From Setophaga petechia (taxonomy: Eukaryota > Chordata > Aves > Passeriformes > Parulidae): a DNA stretch of 64,000 bases. The notes under the pieces are model-generated. The model ran no database searches and was not told the DNA's origin. It worked only from the letters and a program-made list of their open reading frames with translations. How positions within the stretch are numbered: the stretch's first letter is position 1; the number at the start of each line of letters is the position of its first letter. The stretch spans positions 41,415,291 through 41,479,290 of the forward strand of contig JANCRA010000003.1 of NCBI GenBank assembly GCA_024362935.1, given 5' to 3'. Shown piece by piece: positions 1-13,350 of the stretch. Both the position numbers and the translations under genes were made by a program.

Positions 1-3000
1 ACAAGGCCATGGGATATATCCTCAGTGAAATACATTTAAAGTACTCTAGGGTATTGGCATACAAGATTTTGGAGGTGGTTATATTAAAAATAGCAAATGG
101 GAGGGAGATTATTTCCATTTATTAAAAAGAAGTACTAAGAAAAAGGTTTTAAAGAATTCATCAAACTTTCCAGGACTTCTTGATGCAGGAGCACAGTGCT
201 AACTTGCTGACACTCATCTATTCTTCTAGTCGGCTGGCATATTGCTGTGAGAAGAAAATAACCCAGAAGACCTTGTAGTTGTGGCAAAAAAAGGAGAAAA
301 AGATGAAAGGATAAAGGAAATTAAATCTCCCCAAAGCATGTACATGCTTATATTTTCACTTGCTGTTGAACATGTAGGTTTCAATGTATAAATGAGTATA
401 TTCATGCTTATACACTCTCATCCTCATTGTGGTTTATCTTTAACCTGGAGCATTACCACATGCTTGCCAGCTTTTAGCCCTGGAAGAGAGCAGATTAGAA
501 GTGTGTGACATGCATAGGCACGGAGCAAACTGCAGGAATGATTGGCAGCCATCAAAGACCAGGAGCGCACAAACGCAGGCTTAGCCCCTGTGTCTGTGAC
601 CCTTGTTCATATTCTAGTAGCAACCCAGTTAGCACAGTAGCCTGTCTGCAAGTCTCTCTTCTGAGTTCAATGAGATAAAAAAGCACCTTGCAATATGAAA
701 AATACGGGCAAAATGAAAGGGACTTTTTTCCCCCCCGGCTCCCTCCTGCTAGAGGGAGTTTGGGATTAGGGATCTGTTACTGAATGTATAATGAAGAGTG
801 TTTTGTTTTAAACTGGAGCTGCTGAGGAGTATGGAAAGCCTGTTCACTTGTCATCTGTTTGAGCATTTAAAGAAGTTGGGTAATTTTGTTTTCCTTCAGA
901 GAATGACTCTCCACCTCCACTTTCCACCACACATACAAGGAACACAGTTAGAGGCATTCTTAAAGAAGGAAATCAAATGGGAATCACGAACACATGATGT
1001 ACCTGTCAGAGGAACAAACCTGTCAAGTATGCATAGTGCCTTTTTCTTTCTAAAGTTAGTATGATGCATTTAAGCAAGCTATTAAAATAATTGGCCTTTT
1101 ACAGCAGTCTGGCTCAAACCTCTATGTACCCAAAATGTTCTACCCACAGCCTTGTGTACGCAAACACATAGGCAAAGACACTCTACCACTCTCATGTACT
1201 GGCTTGGTCATGCAGCAGTAAATGTCCCTCGTGAGGCCAGGCCAGAGCTAGCTGAACTCAAGGAGTGCTTTTTACTTTTCATTTCAGTTGATTATAACCA
1301 TAATGGCTCAATGGGAAGTAACTGCTCCTGGAGATGAGACGTCTGAATGTGCACAGCATTCTAGTCCTCATCCACCTGTGAAGCTTCTCTCAATAATTAG
1401 CCTGTAAAATCCCTTTCTGTTCAGCTTTGACTGTTTCCACTGTAATTGCAGTGTCCTTGCACTTGGAGTGAGACTTACAATAGTTGAAATTCGTGTTGCT
1501 TTCCCTACTAAAGCTTCTGCAAATTCTCCTCTTCCATGGCCAAAGCTTATCAAAAGATGTTGGTTGGCCAAAGTGTTTTCTCTGAAATAACTTCATCTCA
1601 ATGAACTCTGATATATCAAAGTCTAGGTTTCTTTTGAACTGCCTGTGTATTTGTAGCAGGCTGTTGAAGAGTCCTCTTTGCATTTTACCCCAGCAGAGAC
1701 CCTGAAAGTCCTGCCTGTTCAGGACTCCCACTGCCTCTGAGCCCAATGTTATCATGCCAAGATATTGGAAGCCTTGAGACAGGCTCCAAGATTCCACAGC
1801 TTTGGGGCAGACCCACCATCCACAGCTAGAAAGATGTGTCCCTATGCCACATGTGGGAGTGGAGAAAGCATGGGGATCCTCAGCTGTTGTCAGGCTTGAG
1901 GCTCATTTTTGGGGGAAGAACAAGCAGTAGGAGTTACCCTGAAAGGCAAGGGGAACTGTAGGTGAGAAGACTTCTCACTCCATTGTACATTGGTTTGCAT
2001 TTCACATTCCAGAATCTTGTCTGGAAGGCTCTTAATTCTTTTTTTCTTTCATCTTGAAAAGAAAACCAGTGGCATCAGAACAGCTCTAGCAGTTATGGGA
2101 CATAAATCCTTGAGTAGATTGACTGAGACCACAGTTGGTTCAGGTATTTAACCCTGCATCATGTATTCATGTAGAATAAACACCATAAATATCAGTAGAC
2201 TGATCCATGCCAATTAAGGGACGTAGTCCATTCCTGTATGTAGCAGGCAAACCATTTGAGTCAAGACTTTGTTCAAAGATTATCTTACATTTTTGCTGAA
2301 ACAACTGGATGGTGCTCTGTAAACCAGCACTACCTTTCTGTAAGAAGTGTTTCTCAGCACTGTTTAATGTATGAGTTTCCCAGCTCAAAAAAAAAAAAAA
2401 AAGTGTCCCTTAATGCATGTTTAACTGGTACAGCTGAAAGCCAAGAACTGCCATTGCACTGTCATTTAGGGGATACAGGCTCTTCCTGTTTGTTTTGCAT
2501 GCTTCTGTCCAACATGAACATTTTACTGATCATTTGTTAAGTATAAACCAGGCCTTACTCAGTCAATTCCCTGCAGTTTGTGCTATTAAGTAGTTGGCAG
2601 AAATTTAGGAAAAATCTGGGAAGGCCCAATAGCAGTGCAATTAACTGTTAGTTCCAGAGCTGTCAGCTGGAGCTCTGTGCACTCTGCTGTGGTTTTGCTC
2701 TGCTGCTGTTATTACATGTTGATCTGTGTAGTGGCGAGTTTTTAGGTATTTTTGAGCATTTTCTCTTTTACCAGGTGCTATTTTGGAACTTGCTGCCTTG
2801 CCTTCTGGCATCCTGATATGCTGTATCCACAGCTGGCATGGATTTAACACACTGGTCTGTTCATGAAGAGCCCTCCTGTAGCAATAAACCATTGTTTGCC
2901 CTCCCCTGCTGTGGATGCACACACCACACAGAGGAGACTCCTGAGTTTTAGTTCAAAATGGTGTTTCACGTCCAACTCCAGGTGAATTTTCCAGGTGTGC

Positions 3001-5473
3001 CAACACTGAGAGAGCCCAAGCCCAGCTACCACACAGTGACAAAAATTGCAGTCATAGCATGGTTGATTTTTCTCCAAGGTGGGAGTAGAAATCGCTGCTT
3101 TGTCAGAACACCTGGTATTCTTGAGTCCTGTGGTGTAATGGAACATGTTGTGCTCAGCTGCATGGGGAGGCAGCAGCAAAGGCTTTGTGTTATGTGAGGG
3201 ATAATGGAGATGTTGCCTTAATTCTCTACAAACCACGGGGAAGGTGAGATTGAGTTTAATCTTGAACTTGTGCATCTCTTGCAGTCTCTCAGCATGCAGC
3301 AATTGCTCGAGAACATCTCTTTTATAACATCATGCATTGTCCCTAGTGGAAACAGCAACTTTTAAAAGTGGCAATAAATTCTGGGGTGCAGGCTGGCTTT
3401 TTCAAGAACACTTGGTGAAAACTCAATCAGGCAATCAAAGTCATTACCCTTTTGGGAAATTTGGAACTGGTGCTCCAGATTATGCTGAAATGAAGACATT
3501 CAAAGTCTGGTTTTAGAACATTTTGGTAAGGCAGGGGTGAATAGCTGTCAACACTCAAGAGGAAGGATCTGGCCTATAAAACAGGATCACTTGTTCCTGT
3601 TCCTGACATATAAACCACAGACACAAACATTCTTATACTTTACCTCCTCTTCTGTACATTGCATAGGGAACTTGTGAGGGAATGAGGGTGCAAGGTGTAA
3701 CACAGAGTGCAGGTCTGTAGTTTTTTTCTATTTTGGGTTTCCTGTTGGTCCAGGAGAAAAACATTCTTTATTATCTGTAAGTTTCAAATGCAGGCATAGC
3801 TACAAGAAATAAATAATAACATTATGTATAGACCACATTTCATGTCAAGTCCTTTCATAAGGAATTGGGCTGTGAAGTTTTGCTTGTTCCTCCAGTTCCT
3901 AATAGCTTTTTGCACCCTTCTGTACAGCTCTATATATCAACTGTAATCAAGACTAGAAGATCTGATATGAAGTTGAGTCACCAGAATATGCAAAAACCAT
4001 TATAACAAATGTATCAGGAGATGGGGATTGTGTTACTAGTTTTCTTCATTGTACCTGAAACAGATTTTCAACAGTCATTATACAAAAATATAGTTGTCTC
4101 ATAAGAATTCCTGATAGATTACATTTTAGAGTGTTCTGGAAGTCTGGTTACACTGTCAGAAATGTCACCATGGATCCTTGTAATAGACTGGAATTTACTA
4201 TTGCTCTGTGGTCAGAAATCTGGTGTGCATTTCTACATCTGTGTGTGTAGATGGTCCAACAGAAAGAACTTGCTGTCAATAGAGGGAAATTTCCTCCATC
4301 TGTATAATACTTTAGCATAAAGTTCTTTTTTAGAGATCTTTCTTTTTATATTTCCTTCCTAATACCCTGAAATAAATCCCCTCAGTCTAATGTTCTTATC
4401 TCTTTTCTTTGATGAATTTCCTCTCTTCACTCGTGCTCCCTCAACTGCCCCTGAATTTTCTTCCTAAATCCCTTCTGTCCTTTGCTAACCTCCTGTTGTC
4501 CCTCATTGTCCACTGCAGCGCTTCCAAAGGAAAGACACACACAGAAAGAGAGTACATATTATCCTCTAGGTATTATGGGTTCATTTTATCCTCATTTCCA
4601 CCTCTTAAATCAATCCCTGATTTATCAAATCCAGAAAATAAAAACATTTACTTAAGAACAAATGGCTAAGGTCGTTGGACAGAGGGCAGTGTGGCACACA
4701 GCTGTTCTCACAGTCATTTGGGGCTGTGTTTTCACCTCCTTTTCCTCTAGGAGTGTAAGCTGTGAGTTTAGCAGTCTCAGAGGAACTTGGACTAGGAAGT
4801 AGTCTGGTGGAAATACCCAAGAGTACCAGACTCCTTCTGGGCAGCAGTGCAGTCAAAGTGGAGATTTGGTTGCTCTGTAGTACCTGAATATCCCCAGTAT
4901 AGCAGGCAAGGTACCCGGGCCCTGCTCAGTAGACTAAATTTATCTATTTATCAGAATAAAAATATGTATTTCAGAGGGACTGATGTGGAAATCCAGCAAC
5001 TGGTAGAAAGAGATCTAAATGCTGCCTATAACAGTAAAAAAACCCCTCAGAGATCTGTTAACATCAAATCCTTCATTTTTGAGGAGAAATGGTGTCCTTG
5101 CCTTCCTGTGTGGCTGTGCAAGACTGATAGTGGTGGGAACACTTTTAGGAAAAAGCAGCAGTTAGCAGTGCTTGAGGACATGGTACCTGCTTGGTGCTGG
5201 GCAAATCCATTTGCTGCTGGTGCACTGAAAGGGTGTGTATTTCATTTTGCCCTCCTGCTAACTGACCTGGGTTTTTGGCAGACACCAATGATTTAGTGTT
5301 TCTCTGCGTTTGTTTGGCTGCAGATGCAGCTCAGTACAGATTGAGCCAGGGTTCAGATTCTCAAATGTCAAGTCTGGGGCTGATGACATACTGCCTCAGG
5401 AAGAGAGGAGATATTAAGGATGGAGAAATCTAAGACAGATTGTTAGAGTTTGCAGGAGCGAAATATTGGACAA
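1..5473. other. Intronic/non-coding DNA, no gene recognised
   Basis: Ordinary AT-leaning, CpG-poor sequence, presumably intron upstream of exon A. It holds a 16-base poly-A run at 2387-2402 and short chance reading frames on both strands with no recognisable domain. No exon with kinase glycine-loop or VAIK coding was found by eye. Confidence 0.6.
2387..2402. repeat. Homopolymer A run (16 bases)
   Basis: An uninterrupted run of 16 A. There is no AATAAA close upstream and no obvious target-site duplication, so I do not call it the tail of a retrocopy. Confidence 0.8.
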
Positions 5474-5740
5474 ATGTGCAGAATCATAGAAACAAGGGTT
5501 GAAGGGACCTCTGAGGGTTTGTGTAGTCCATCCTCTCACTCAAACAAGAACTGCTGTTGCCATGGGTCACATTTAGCTTTGTCTGTCTTGGTTTTGAAAA
5601 CATTAAGGGATGAGATTCATCAGCTTCCCTGGACAGCCTGTTTCAGTGCTGCCTTGCACTCCTAGTGGTTTAATTCATCCCTAATATCTAACCTGAACCC
5701 CAGTGCAGATGTGAGGAGAGATTGACCAGCTATTGTGGCT
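5474..5740 (-). mobile_element. CR1 LINE 3' fragment, degraded
   Basis: The sequence starts with AGAATCATAGAAAC, then GGGTTGAAGGGACCTCTGAG. It continues with CCTGGACAGCCTGTTTCAGT and CCTAATATCTAACCTGAACC. These are hallmarks of the reverse complement of the avian CR1 3' region, so the element lies on the minus strand. The fragment is 5'-truncated and diverged with indels, and is not capable of movement. The inner (5') end is approximate. Confidence 0.85.
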
Positions 5741-8700
5741 GTTGCTTCCAGCAATAAATAAACTTGTGTCAGTTATCAAAAAAAGACTTCAAACAACTTT
5801 TTAAAAAAATCTATTGGAGCTGAAAGAAGAAACACTTTGGAGCTGTGGAGACAGTATGGTATGTTGCAGCTTCATGGCAGAAGCAACTGATCAGTGAAGT
5901 TAGGAGTCGTACCACAAAAATTTAGCATGAAAAGGGTCAGCAAAATCAAAATTGATGTGTAAAACTGAGAATCAACAGGCCAGCATACAAAGAATGGGAG
6001 TCTCAACAGCTGAAAATAAACATAGCGAGAAGTGCGTTTCGGACTGGTTCAAAAGCTGCTTTACTGAGGGGATGCTGAGGCTTAAGCAGCCTGAAGGGAC
6101 TCATGGTAATGATCACATTTCATGTTTGGTTTGAATACCAACAAGAGAGCAACCACATTATCAGGCCATGGAGGAATACTCTCTTAGAGCCTGCCTGGAG
6201 ACTTGAGAGGTGAGGTCTGCGGGAGGTTACACTGGAAGTAAGATCACAAGTGCACTGGACTGGAATAAAGGACATTACAACTGAATTTCTGTGATTTAAG
6301 TGTTAGATACAAATCAAATTCTAGATATAGACAAGTTCTGTGGGTATAGTTTGAGGAACAGCTAGCAGACAATAGATGAAATAATTAACATATTGACATA
6401 CCTTCACTGCACTTCTAGAGAGGTCTTAGCTATTTCTGACTCTTTCATTTCTCACTCTCTCAAATTGCTGGTTCTCACAGAGACTTGACCTCCATCGTCT
6501 ATCATCCCTCCAGCTGTCCCTTTCATTACAGTTTCTATTTATCTTCCACTTGTTTTCCAGGTGCAGATCATTAGAAATGCTTGGTTTCTCTCCCCTTATT
6601 TTTTCACATTTTTGAACAGCAATACCATTTGTACAATTCGTAATTTCTTCCTTATTGCTATAACTGTCTACTACTCCTGGAAATACAATTTTCTTCTCCT
6701 GTTTTGATTCTGAGTTCTCTATGTACCACTCCTTAGATTACCCCACGGCCATCCTTCTTTAAAGCTATAATCCCCTCTGATAGTTCTGTATCCTCAGACC
6801 TTTAGCTGTGAGATACTACTACTCATATATATGCCTTAGAAACTTCCATTTATCTTTTCTTTAAAAGATTTAAATTTTTAAATTTAAAGAAAGCTAGGGG
6901 TTGTGTGCATCCCTAACCTGAAATAAGATGCCACAATCCTGCTTTCATTGTCTAATAATCTGGTACCCACTCTCTGACCTTCAGTAGGGCAGAATTTAAC
7001 GTAGCCTGATTTAAATAAAGTGTTGTAAATAGCCAGTCAGAATCATCAGGTCCTTTATTTGCATATGCAGATATGGTTTTTCAAAGTTACAATATCTCAG
7101 CCAGGGTATATCAGCACTTCAGGCGTTATTTTTGTGGTCAGGAGTACAAATGCCTAGACCTGCAGCACACAATGTAATGGGAGATTTGGGACAGCCAAGC
7201 AGAATTAAAGAATTCAGGGCATAGCAAAAAGGTTGTCTTGATAGATTTAATACATATACTGATGTTTAGATAACCTAAGCTTAGAGCCTGTAGTTAATCC
7301 ATATAGAAATTAAGAATGTGTTTCAGGATTTTATAGGCCAGGCATGTTCCTGAGAATATGTTTCAATGAATTAGTTTTCATTATGAGATTCAGGAAGCTA
7401 ATGATGTTGTAGTTGAAAGATGAGGATTGCTCCTGGATGCATCAGAATGTATTGGTGGGAATTTTTAAATGGATTTAGTAGGGAATAGATGACAGGTATT
7501 TATCACCTGGTGAACAACTAGCATATGATGCAATTCTGCTACTCATAGTGGAAATAACTTTCATTAATTTTCAATCGAGACTTCTGTGGCTCAGAATGCA
7601 TATAAAACATGCTAGTCTAATCTCAGAGATCATAAGAGGATTCTACTCCTGTTGGATTCAGCAGAACTGCAGCTAATTTCTGCAGGAGTTCTTTTTATGC
7701 TGTGTCATCCCTGAGATGAAGCTCAGAGGCTCCCTGATCCTCTCGCTGTGATAAATAATTTTTACTCACCCACGGGCATTTTCACTCCACCCATTTTATG
7801 CATTTTCCAAGCCATAACCTCCTTCTTCTCAAACAGATGATTTGATTTTAGTTCATTTTATTTTTAAGTGATTTCCTGGGAATGGGACGGATTTCCATGC
7901 ATGCAGAATGACTGTTAAACTGAATCCTCATTATAGTAACATCAAGTGGCTGGTTTAAACTGCTGACCACCCATCTGAGTCATTATGCTAAATGTTCTTT
8001 GCTCCTGGGCACCTCCCTCTCTGTGCATGCCACAGTGATGTGAGAAGGAACACAGAGGTTCCTGTGGGATCTTGACGTCTCACCCAAAGCACCAAAGGGC
8101 ATGGACTGCATGGCTTTTTAAGTTAATCTCTTCCCATAGACTTAAATTCACCCCATGGGCCTGCTGGTGCAGTGCAGTCACAAAAATACACAGATGAGAA
8201 AACTGGAGTAGATCTGGAATAAGTTGTAATCAGTTGCTTGTGTACGTATAGTTTAGAAATTGCACCTTTGAAAAAGCAGTGTGCATGTAGCATGGACCAT
8301 AAATGTCTTCCTAAAATATACTGCAGCATAGAACACACACAGTGCATACCTGATGGTACCTGTATGGGCTTCAGTTCCCATGGAGGATGTGTGACCGCTT
8401 CATGAAAAGCCAGCTTTGGAGGCAGCAAAGATCACAATATTGTGTCAGAGGGCCTGCTGTCCTTCAGCCATTCACAGCTTCAAAACCTAAGGTGGCACGT
8501 TTCTCCCCATTTGTGTAGTAATTTGCCTTTCATTCCTCTTTGCTGTTGCACACACCCTGGTAAGTCTGGCACTTGCTTTGGGATGTGTGCTGGCCATCTG
8601 CTAGGAGGTATGTGTAAATATGTGCATACAATGCTTTCAGCAGGGCTGCCTTCTTTCAGGTCTTGTTAAGTACAGAATCTGACAGGACACTGCACAGGTA

Positions 8701-11519
8701 CAGACCCCTCAGCTCCTCAACATGTGAGGCTGCAGTCTTGGTGGATTCCCAGCACTTTCAGGGAATGAGCTCCACAGAATAGGTTAGCTGGAAAATATAT
8801 TTAGCCTAAAAGCTAAGTAGGAAACCCAAGGGAAAACAGACTTTGTGGCAGCTGTTTTCCTCCCCTGGACTGCTCTGTTTTTACTTTGTACTGCAACTCT
8901 CTCTTGCCCTCAGTTAACCAGTTCTTGATACCTGCCCAACTCTGCAAAATCAACTACTTAATCACAGACAAAGGCTGAACTTTCTTCTTCCTGGAACAGT
9001 TCAGCCTCTGAGCCTTTGGTTCCGTTTGTCTTTCTCTTCACCTGCTTTTGCATTTCCCTAGCTCTGCAATCAAACTTGTTTAAAATATCTGCAAGTTTAG
9101 TGCATTTCTGTTCTATATTATTCCCTATAATGATGAATTAGTCTGAGTGCAAAAATAGGGCCAGTTTTCTGTTTTCACGTAAGGAATCCTAGGCTGCAAC
9201 ATTATAAATGGTTACTTTAGAAAACCTGGAGCTGCTGGTGGGGAGAGACCAGGCAGATTTCAGCTTTGAAGTAGGCTGGGACTACTTTTTGCCTTGCTTT
9301 GTTACAGTATTCATATATCCATAACAAATAGGGAAAGTTCTGCTCCCTGTCTCACCTGTGCTCTAGTTCTTGTTTGATAACATATCCACAGCTCATTTCC
9401 ATTATTTTCCTTTTCATTCACCTTCCACTACAAGTCGAACAAATGATACACTTAACTGACAGACTATTTCATCTTTTTCTGCTAGCCTTACTCTTTTTTT
9501 TGTGCAAATAACAGATCAGACTTTCCAAGTAGTTCTTCATGTCACAACAGTGTCAGAAACATAGTGAGTGACTAACTGGACTACCAAAAGCCTATTTTCC
9601 TGTTTAGGCCTTATGTGGCAATCCCATCTCAGCTAAGACTTCCAGTGTTGTGGAAAACTATTCTCTTGCAAGGTTCCATAACCATTCATTTTGCTGCAGT
9701 GAATTCTCTTTAATTTGTGGCTTTCCCTCCTCTTTTACTAACCTGTGACCAATCCCTTCATCCATTCTCTTGTATCCCAGGGCTCTGTTTCAAGTGTTAA
9801 GCACCTTGGGAAGTCTCTGCTGGGGATGTTTTCTGTCAAAGCCAGTGGACAGCTGAGTAACTGCAGGATGCATAACTGGCAGTCTGGCCTGATGTGTCTT
9901 TCCATAGGAAAACAAGACAAAACAGATGCCAGAAACAGGTCATTGTTTTATGATCTTCAGAGCTCCCTGCTGTCTACAGCCATGCTTTATGTTACTGTAG
10001 GACGGTGCTCTCTCTTACAGAGGAGTCCTGAGCTTGAGCTGGAGAAGGAGAGGTGTTCTGGGAGCTCTGAACTTTGGGAGATCCCAAAGCAGTTACTTCC
10101 CGGGTACATTCTGCCTTTTTACTGGTTCTGTTCTCATATGGGACTTGAGGAGTTTCAGCCAGAATTGTGTGGATACTTGGGCAGTATCCACAGTGTTGAG
10201 AACTCTTCTCCACATGTTCTATTATTCTGGTAAAGCTCTTGCAGTATGGAGCCAGCAAGAGTAGCTTGGTGGAGGCAAACTATAACCAGTGCTACCTTCT
10301 CCTCCTTTTCTGTACTGATGTGGGCTTATAACCATGTTTTCCTCTCACTCAGCTGTTTTGGGGTCTTGAAAGCTGGACTGAACATAGCTTGGCACATAAG
10401 AAGAGTAGGCTTGGTGCTGACGAGTAGTAATTTATCAAAGCAAAGCAGTGACCAGCTTTCCCATTTCAATTCTGCTGTTGCATATGAATTTTAGAGACAG
10501 GGCTCAATAAAGCTCTTATTTATGTAAATTGTTTATAGTTTGCTATTTGATTTAGGGATCTCCCAGTCATCTCATTGCAATACAAGGCTCTGCTTTGCAG
10601 AGTTTATCACTACAGTCGGAAGGCAGCTTCTCTCCAAAAAGAGCTTGCCTGTGACCTTGAGTGTTCTTGCGGTTGTTAGATGCTTGTGCGGGTTTCCTGA
10701 GGAGCTGGAAGAGCCAATTTTGCAGTATGATTCTGCTTCTAAATGTGTCTGTAAAAACCAACGGTATTTTAGGTTTTCCTGTTTGTTTGTTGTTGTTTTT
10801 TTTTCCTCCATGCTTTGTAGCTCAAATTTGTCCAAGCTTGCAAGTGAGAAAAAGGATTTTCCATTTGCTTGTTTCAGAAACTCACGTACTTGGTAGAGGT
10901 ACCTGGAGGTAAAGCTTTCACACCTGAAGGTTAGTTGTTTAGGAACCAAAACAGGTATTAGTCCTATCATGGCTGTGCTTACTCTGCAAGGATGATAGGA
11001 GTGTTTAAACCTTCTTTGTGTCATTTGGCTACGCAGAATTGTCTACGAATGCTCAACAGGGACCAAGAGGAGGTTCTTTTAAAGCTGTGCCAGCCGCACT
11101 GTGAAAGTGCTTACGCAATACCAGCTCAGCACTGCTGCTGGGAATAGAGCCCTGCTTGTCCCTCTCACCCTGCGCCAGGCAAGCTGAACCAGTGAAAATT
11201 GTGTTTTCATGCTGTCACTGCATCAACGGTGGGGACTTCTGTGGCTGTAGCTTTTTTTAGTTCCGTGTTGTCATGCCACTGTCTGAATATAGTCATGTTG
11301 GCAGTCCCCTGAAGTGCAGCCACTTTTCTGGCTCTAAGGATGCTTTTAAGCTAACCTATTATGGAAAGGCATTACCTACCCCCTCAGAGCAGGAGACAGA
11401 TCTCTCCTGATTTTCCTCAGACTACCACAGTCATTTAATTTGAGAAAAGGATAATCAAAATAAGACACTGCATGATAATCAGAAAATGTGGTCCTGCAAT
11501 GCAGCGTTATGAAAGAAAG

Positions 11520-11539
11520 AAAAAAAAAAAAAAAAAAAA
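11520..11539. repeat. Homopolymer A run (20 bases) after GAAA repeats
   Basis: GAAAGAAAG passes into 20 A, followed by purine-rich GGCAAGAGAGAAAGAGG. This is a simple low-complexity purine tract; length is probably variable between individuals. Confidence 0.85.
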
Positions 11540-12874
11540 GGCAAGAGAGAAAGAGGAAACAGAGCAGTTTATCTCCCTGCACCATACTGGGGAATTCAGA
11601 GCAAGAGAATTGTGTATTTGGGTCAGCTGAGTCCTAAAGGAGAATTCTCATGCAGTATTTTCAACCCATTTTCATTTAGGGTTATTGAAGATGCCAAACC
11701 TTAAAGGAGCGAATATTAATAGGAAATACTTCTATAGTTGGGAACTGCCTGTTCTGTTACTGCTGCTATAAGGCAACAAAGCAGCTGGGGTATGTCTGCA
11801 TGATGCAATACAGAGTCATGCAGAGACACCTGAGTTAGCTCTACATGTGCCCGTGTGGGGACAGAAACATGAGAATCATATCAGGGCAGCACTCAGCTTG
11901 GGCTCATTAGACAGCTTGTCGGGAGCTAGCTGAGACATCTCTGCCCAGCATGGAAATTTCTTAGTTCTCGTCCGAATGAGCTTAGGCTTTATGTAGGCCT
12001 GCCACAGCTCACTAAAATTCTGAGGAAGTCTTGCCACTGATCTTGGTGGATTTTGGAACAGACCTGGACATAATTTCAGAAAGGTGTTCCTCAGCAGGGT
12101 TATGCTTGTGTCTGGCATGCTGGGTACCTCTTCTGCATGGGGTTCTGCCGGGTCAGGAGGAGAACTCGCAGGGGACAGTGGGAATGGTCAATACAGAAAA
12201 GCATCACACTGTAAAACATAACTCTAGTGAGAAAGTGTTTAGCATGAAGTAATCTTCTGGGAGATTCTGTGTGAAATAAGAGCAAAGTCAAATATTAATT
12301 TCTTCAAACATCTTCATCCAGCTCCTGTTACTTCAGTTTCACTGCAGTAACTTCTGCTTTAATGCTTTTGCTCATCTTTGCCCCAGGCATTTTACACTTG
12401 TCCAGGATGCCCTCCACTCTACCACTGCCAGGGTCAGTTCAGCTTGGAAAAATCTTTTGCAGATCCAAGTTTTTACTCTAAAACAAGAGATCCAGAGAGA
12501 AACAAAGGCTTGCCCACATCTGTGCTTGGTAATGACAACTTTTTATAGCAAGCCTGGCCCCGACCCCCTTGCCCCCCAGACCCTTCTTCAAGAATATGAG
12601 CATTTAAAAGAAACACACAAATATTTTTACAGGAGTAATCAAAACTTTATTTTGCTGTGTGAGGATAGTGAAGAACAAATGGACAGCTGAATTTAGACTG
12701 AATTTTCTAAAACTTATACATTGTACATCAATTAAGCTGTCTAGCCTGTGTGTGTGTTGAAGGAAAGGTGACTTGGTTTCTTCCTTCTTTTAAGATTCAG
12801 GAAAGGATGTTTGAGAAGATCTCTCTGAAGTCCAGATCACTATATGTTAAACTAGGCAGATTTTTTAAGACATG

Positions 12875-12909
12875 TAAAAGGTCTTACAGTGTTTTAAAAG
12901 GTCTTACAG
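12875..12909. repeat. Short tandem duplication, 15-bp arms
   Basis: TAAAAGGTCTTACAG occurs at 12875-12889 and again, perfectly, at 12895-12909, a 20-bp period. This looks like a local replication-slippage duplication. Confidence 0.85.
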
Positions 12910-13339
12910 ATACAGATTGGCCCAGAATAATTTCATTTGTTTACAGAAAATTCATTGTAATTGTACAAGAATACTTGTGCTTTTCTACTCAGAAATTGCT
13001 GGAGTCCGTTTGAGCTTTTGATGTAGGCTGTAGTTCTACCTCTTCCTGAGGGGCTCCCATGATTGCTATTGCAGATATGTTTAATCACCTGGGTTTAAAA
13101 CAGGCTCTGTCACGTCCTTTGCCTGGTGATCTATTCCTCATCTTTGTTTTCACAGTGTCTGAGGGCAACACTGTGCTTTGTCTGCTTTTCCAAGTATCCT
13201 AACATGAAGTGAACATTTAGCAGCTGTGAACTGGTGCTGGACACTGTGGCAGTGGAGTTGGAGTAATGCATGTGTGTGAACTGCTTGCGATTAATATCAA
13301 GTGTGTCTTTTTTTAGCAAGAAGCTGTCATCTTCAAAGT

Positions 13340-13350
13340 CCCCCCCCCCC
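13340..13350. repeat. Homopolymer C run (11 bases)
   Basis: Eleven consecutive C, an unusual length for a bird intron and prone to length error in sequencing. Confidence 0.85.

Noticed and set aside
2256..2402. Poly-A run considered as the tail of a processed pseudogene
   Set aside because: No AATAAA close before the run, no recognisable coding sequence and no flanking duplication.
6856..6893. AT-rich inverted-repeat-like sequence (TTTAAATTT and AAATTTAAA)
   Set aside because: Simple A/T composition makes such symmetry likely by chance; no element boundaries are visible.
9745..10233. 162-codon open frame, plus strand
   Set aside because: No domain recognised; it overlaps other frames of similar length on both strands, as expected of stop-poor non-coding sequence.
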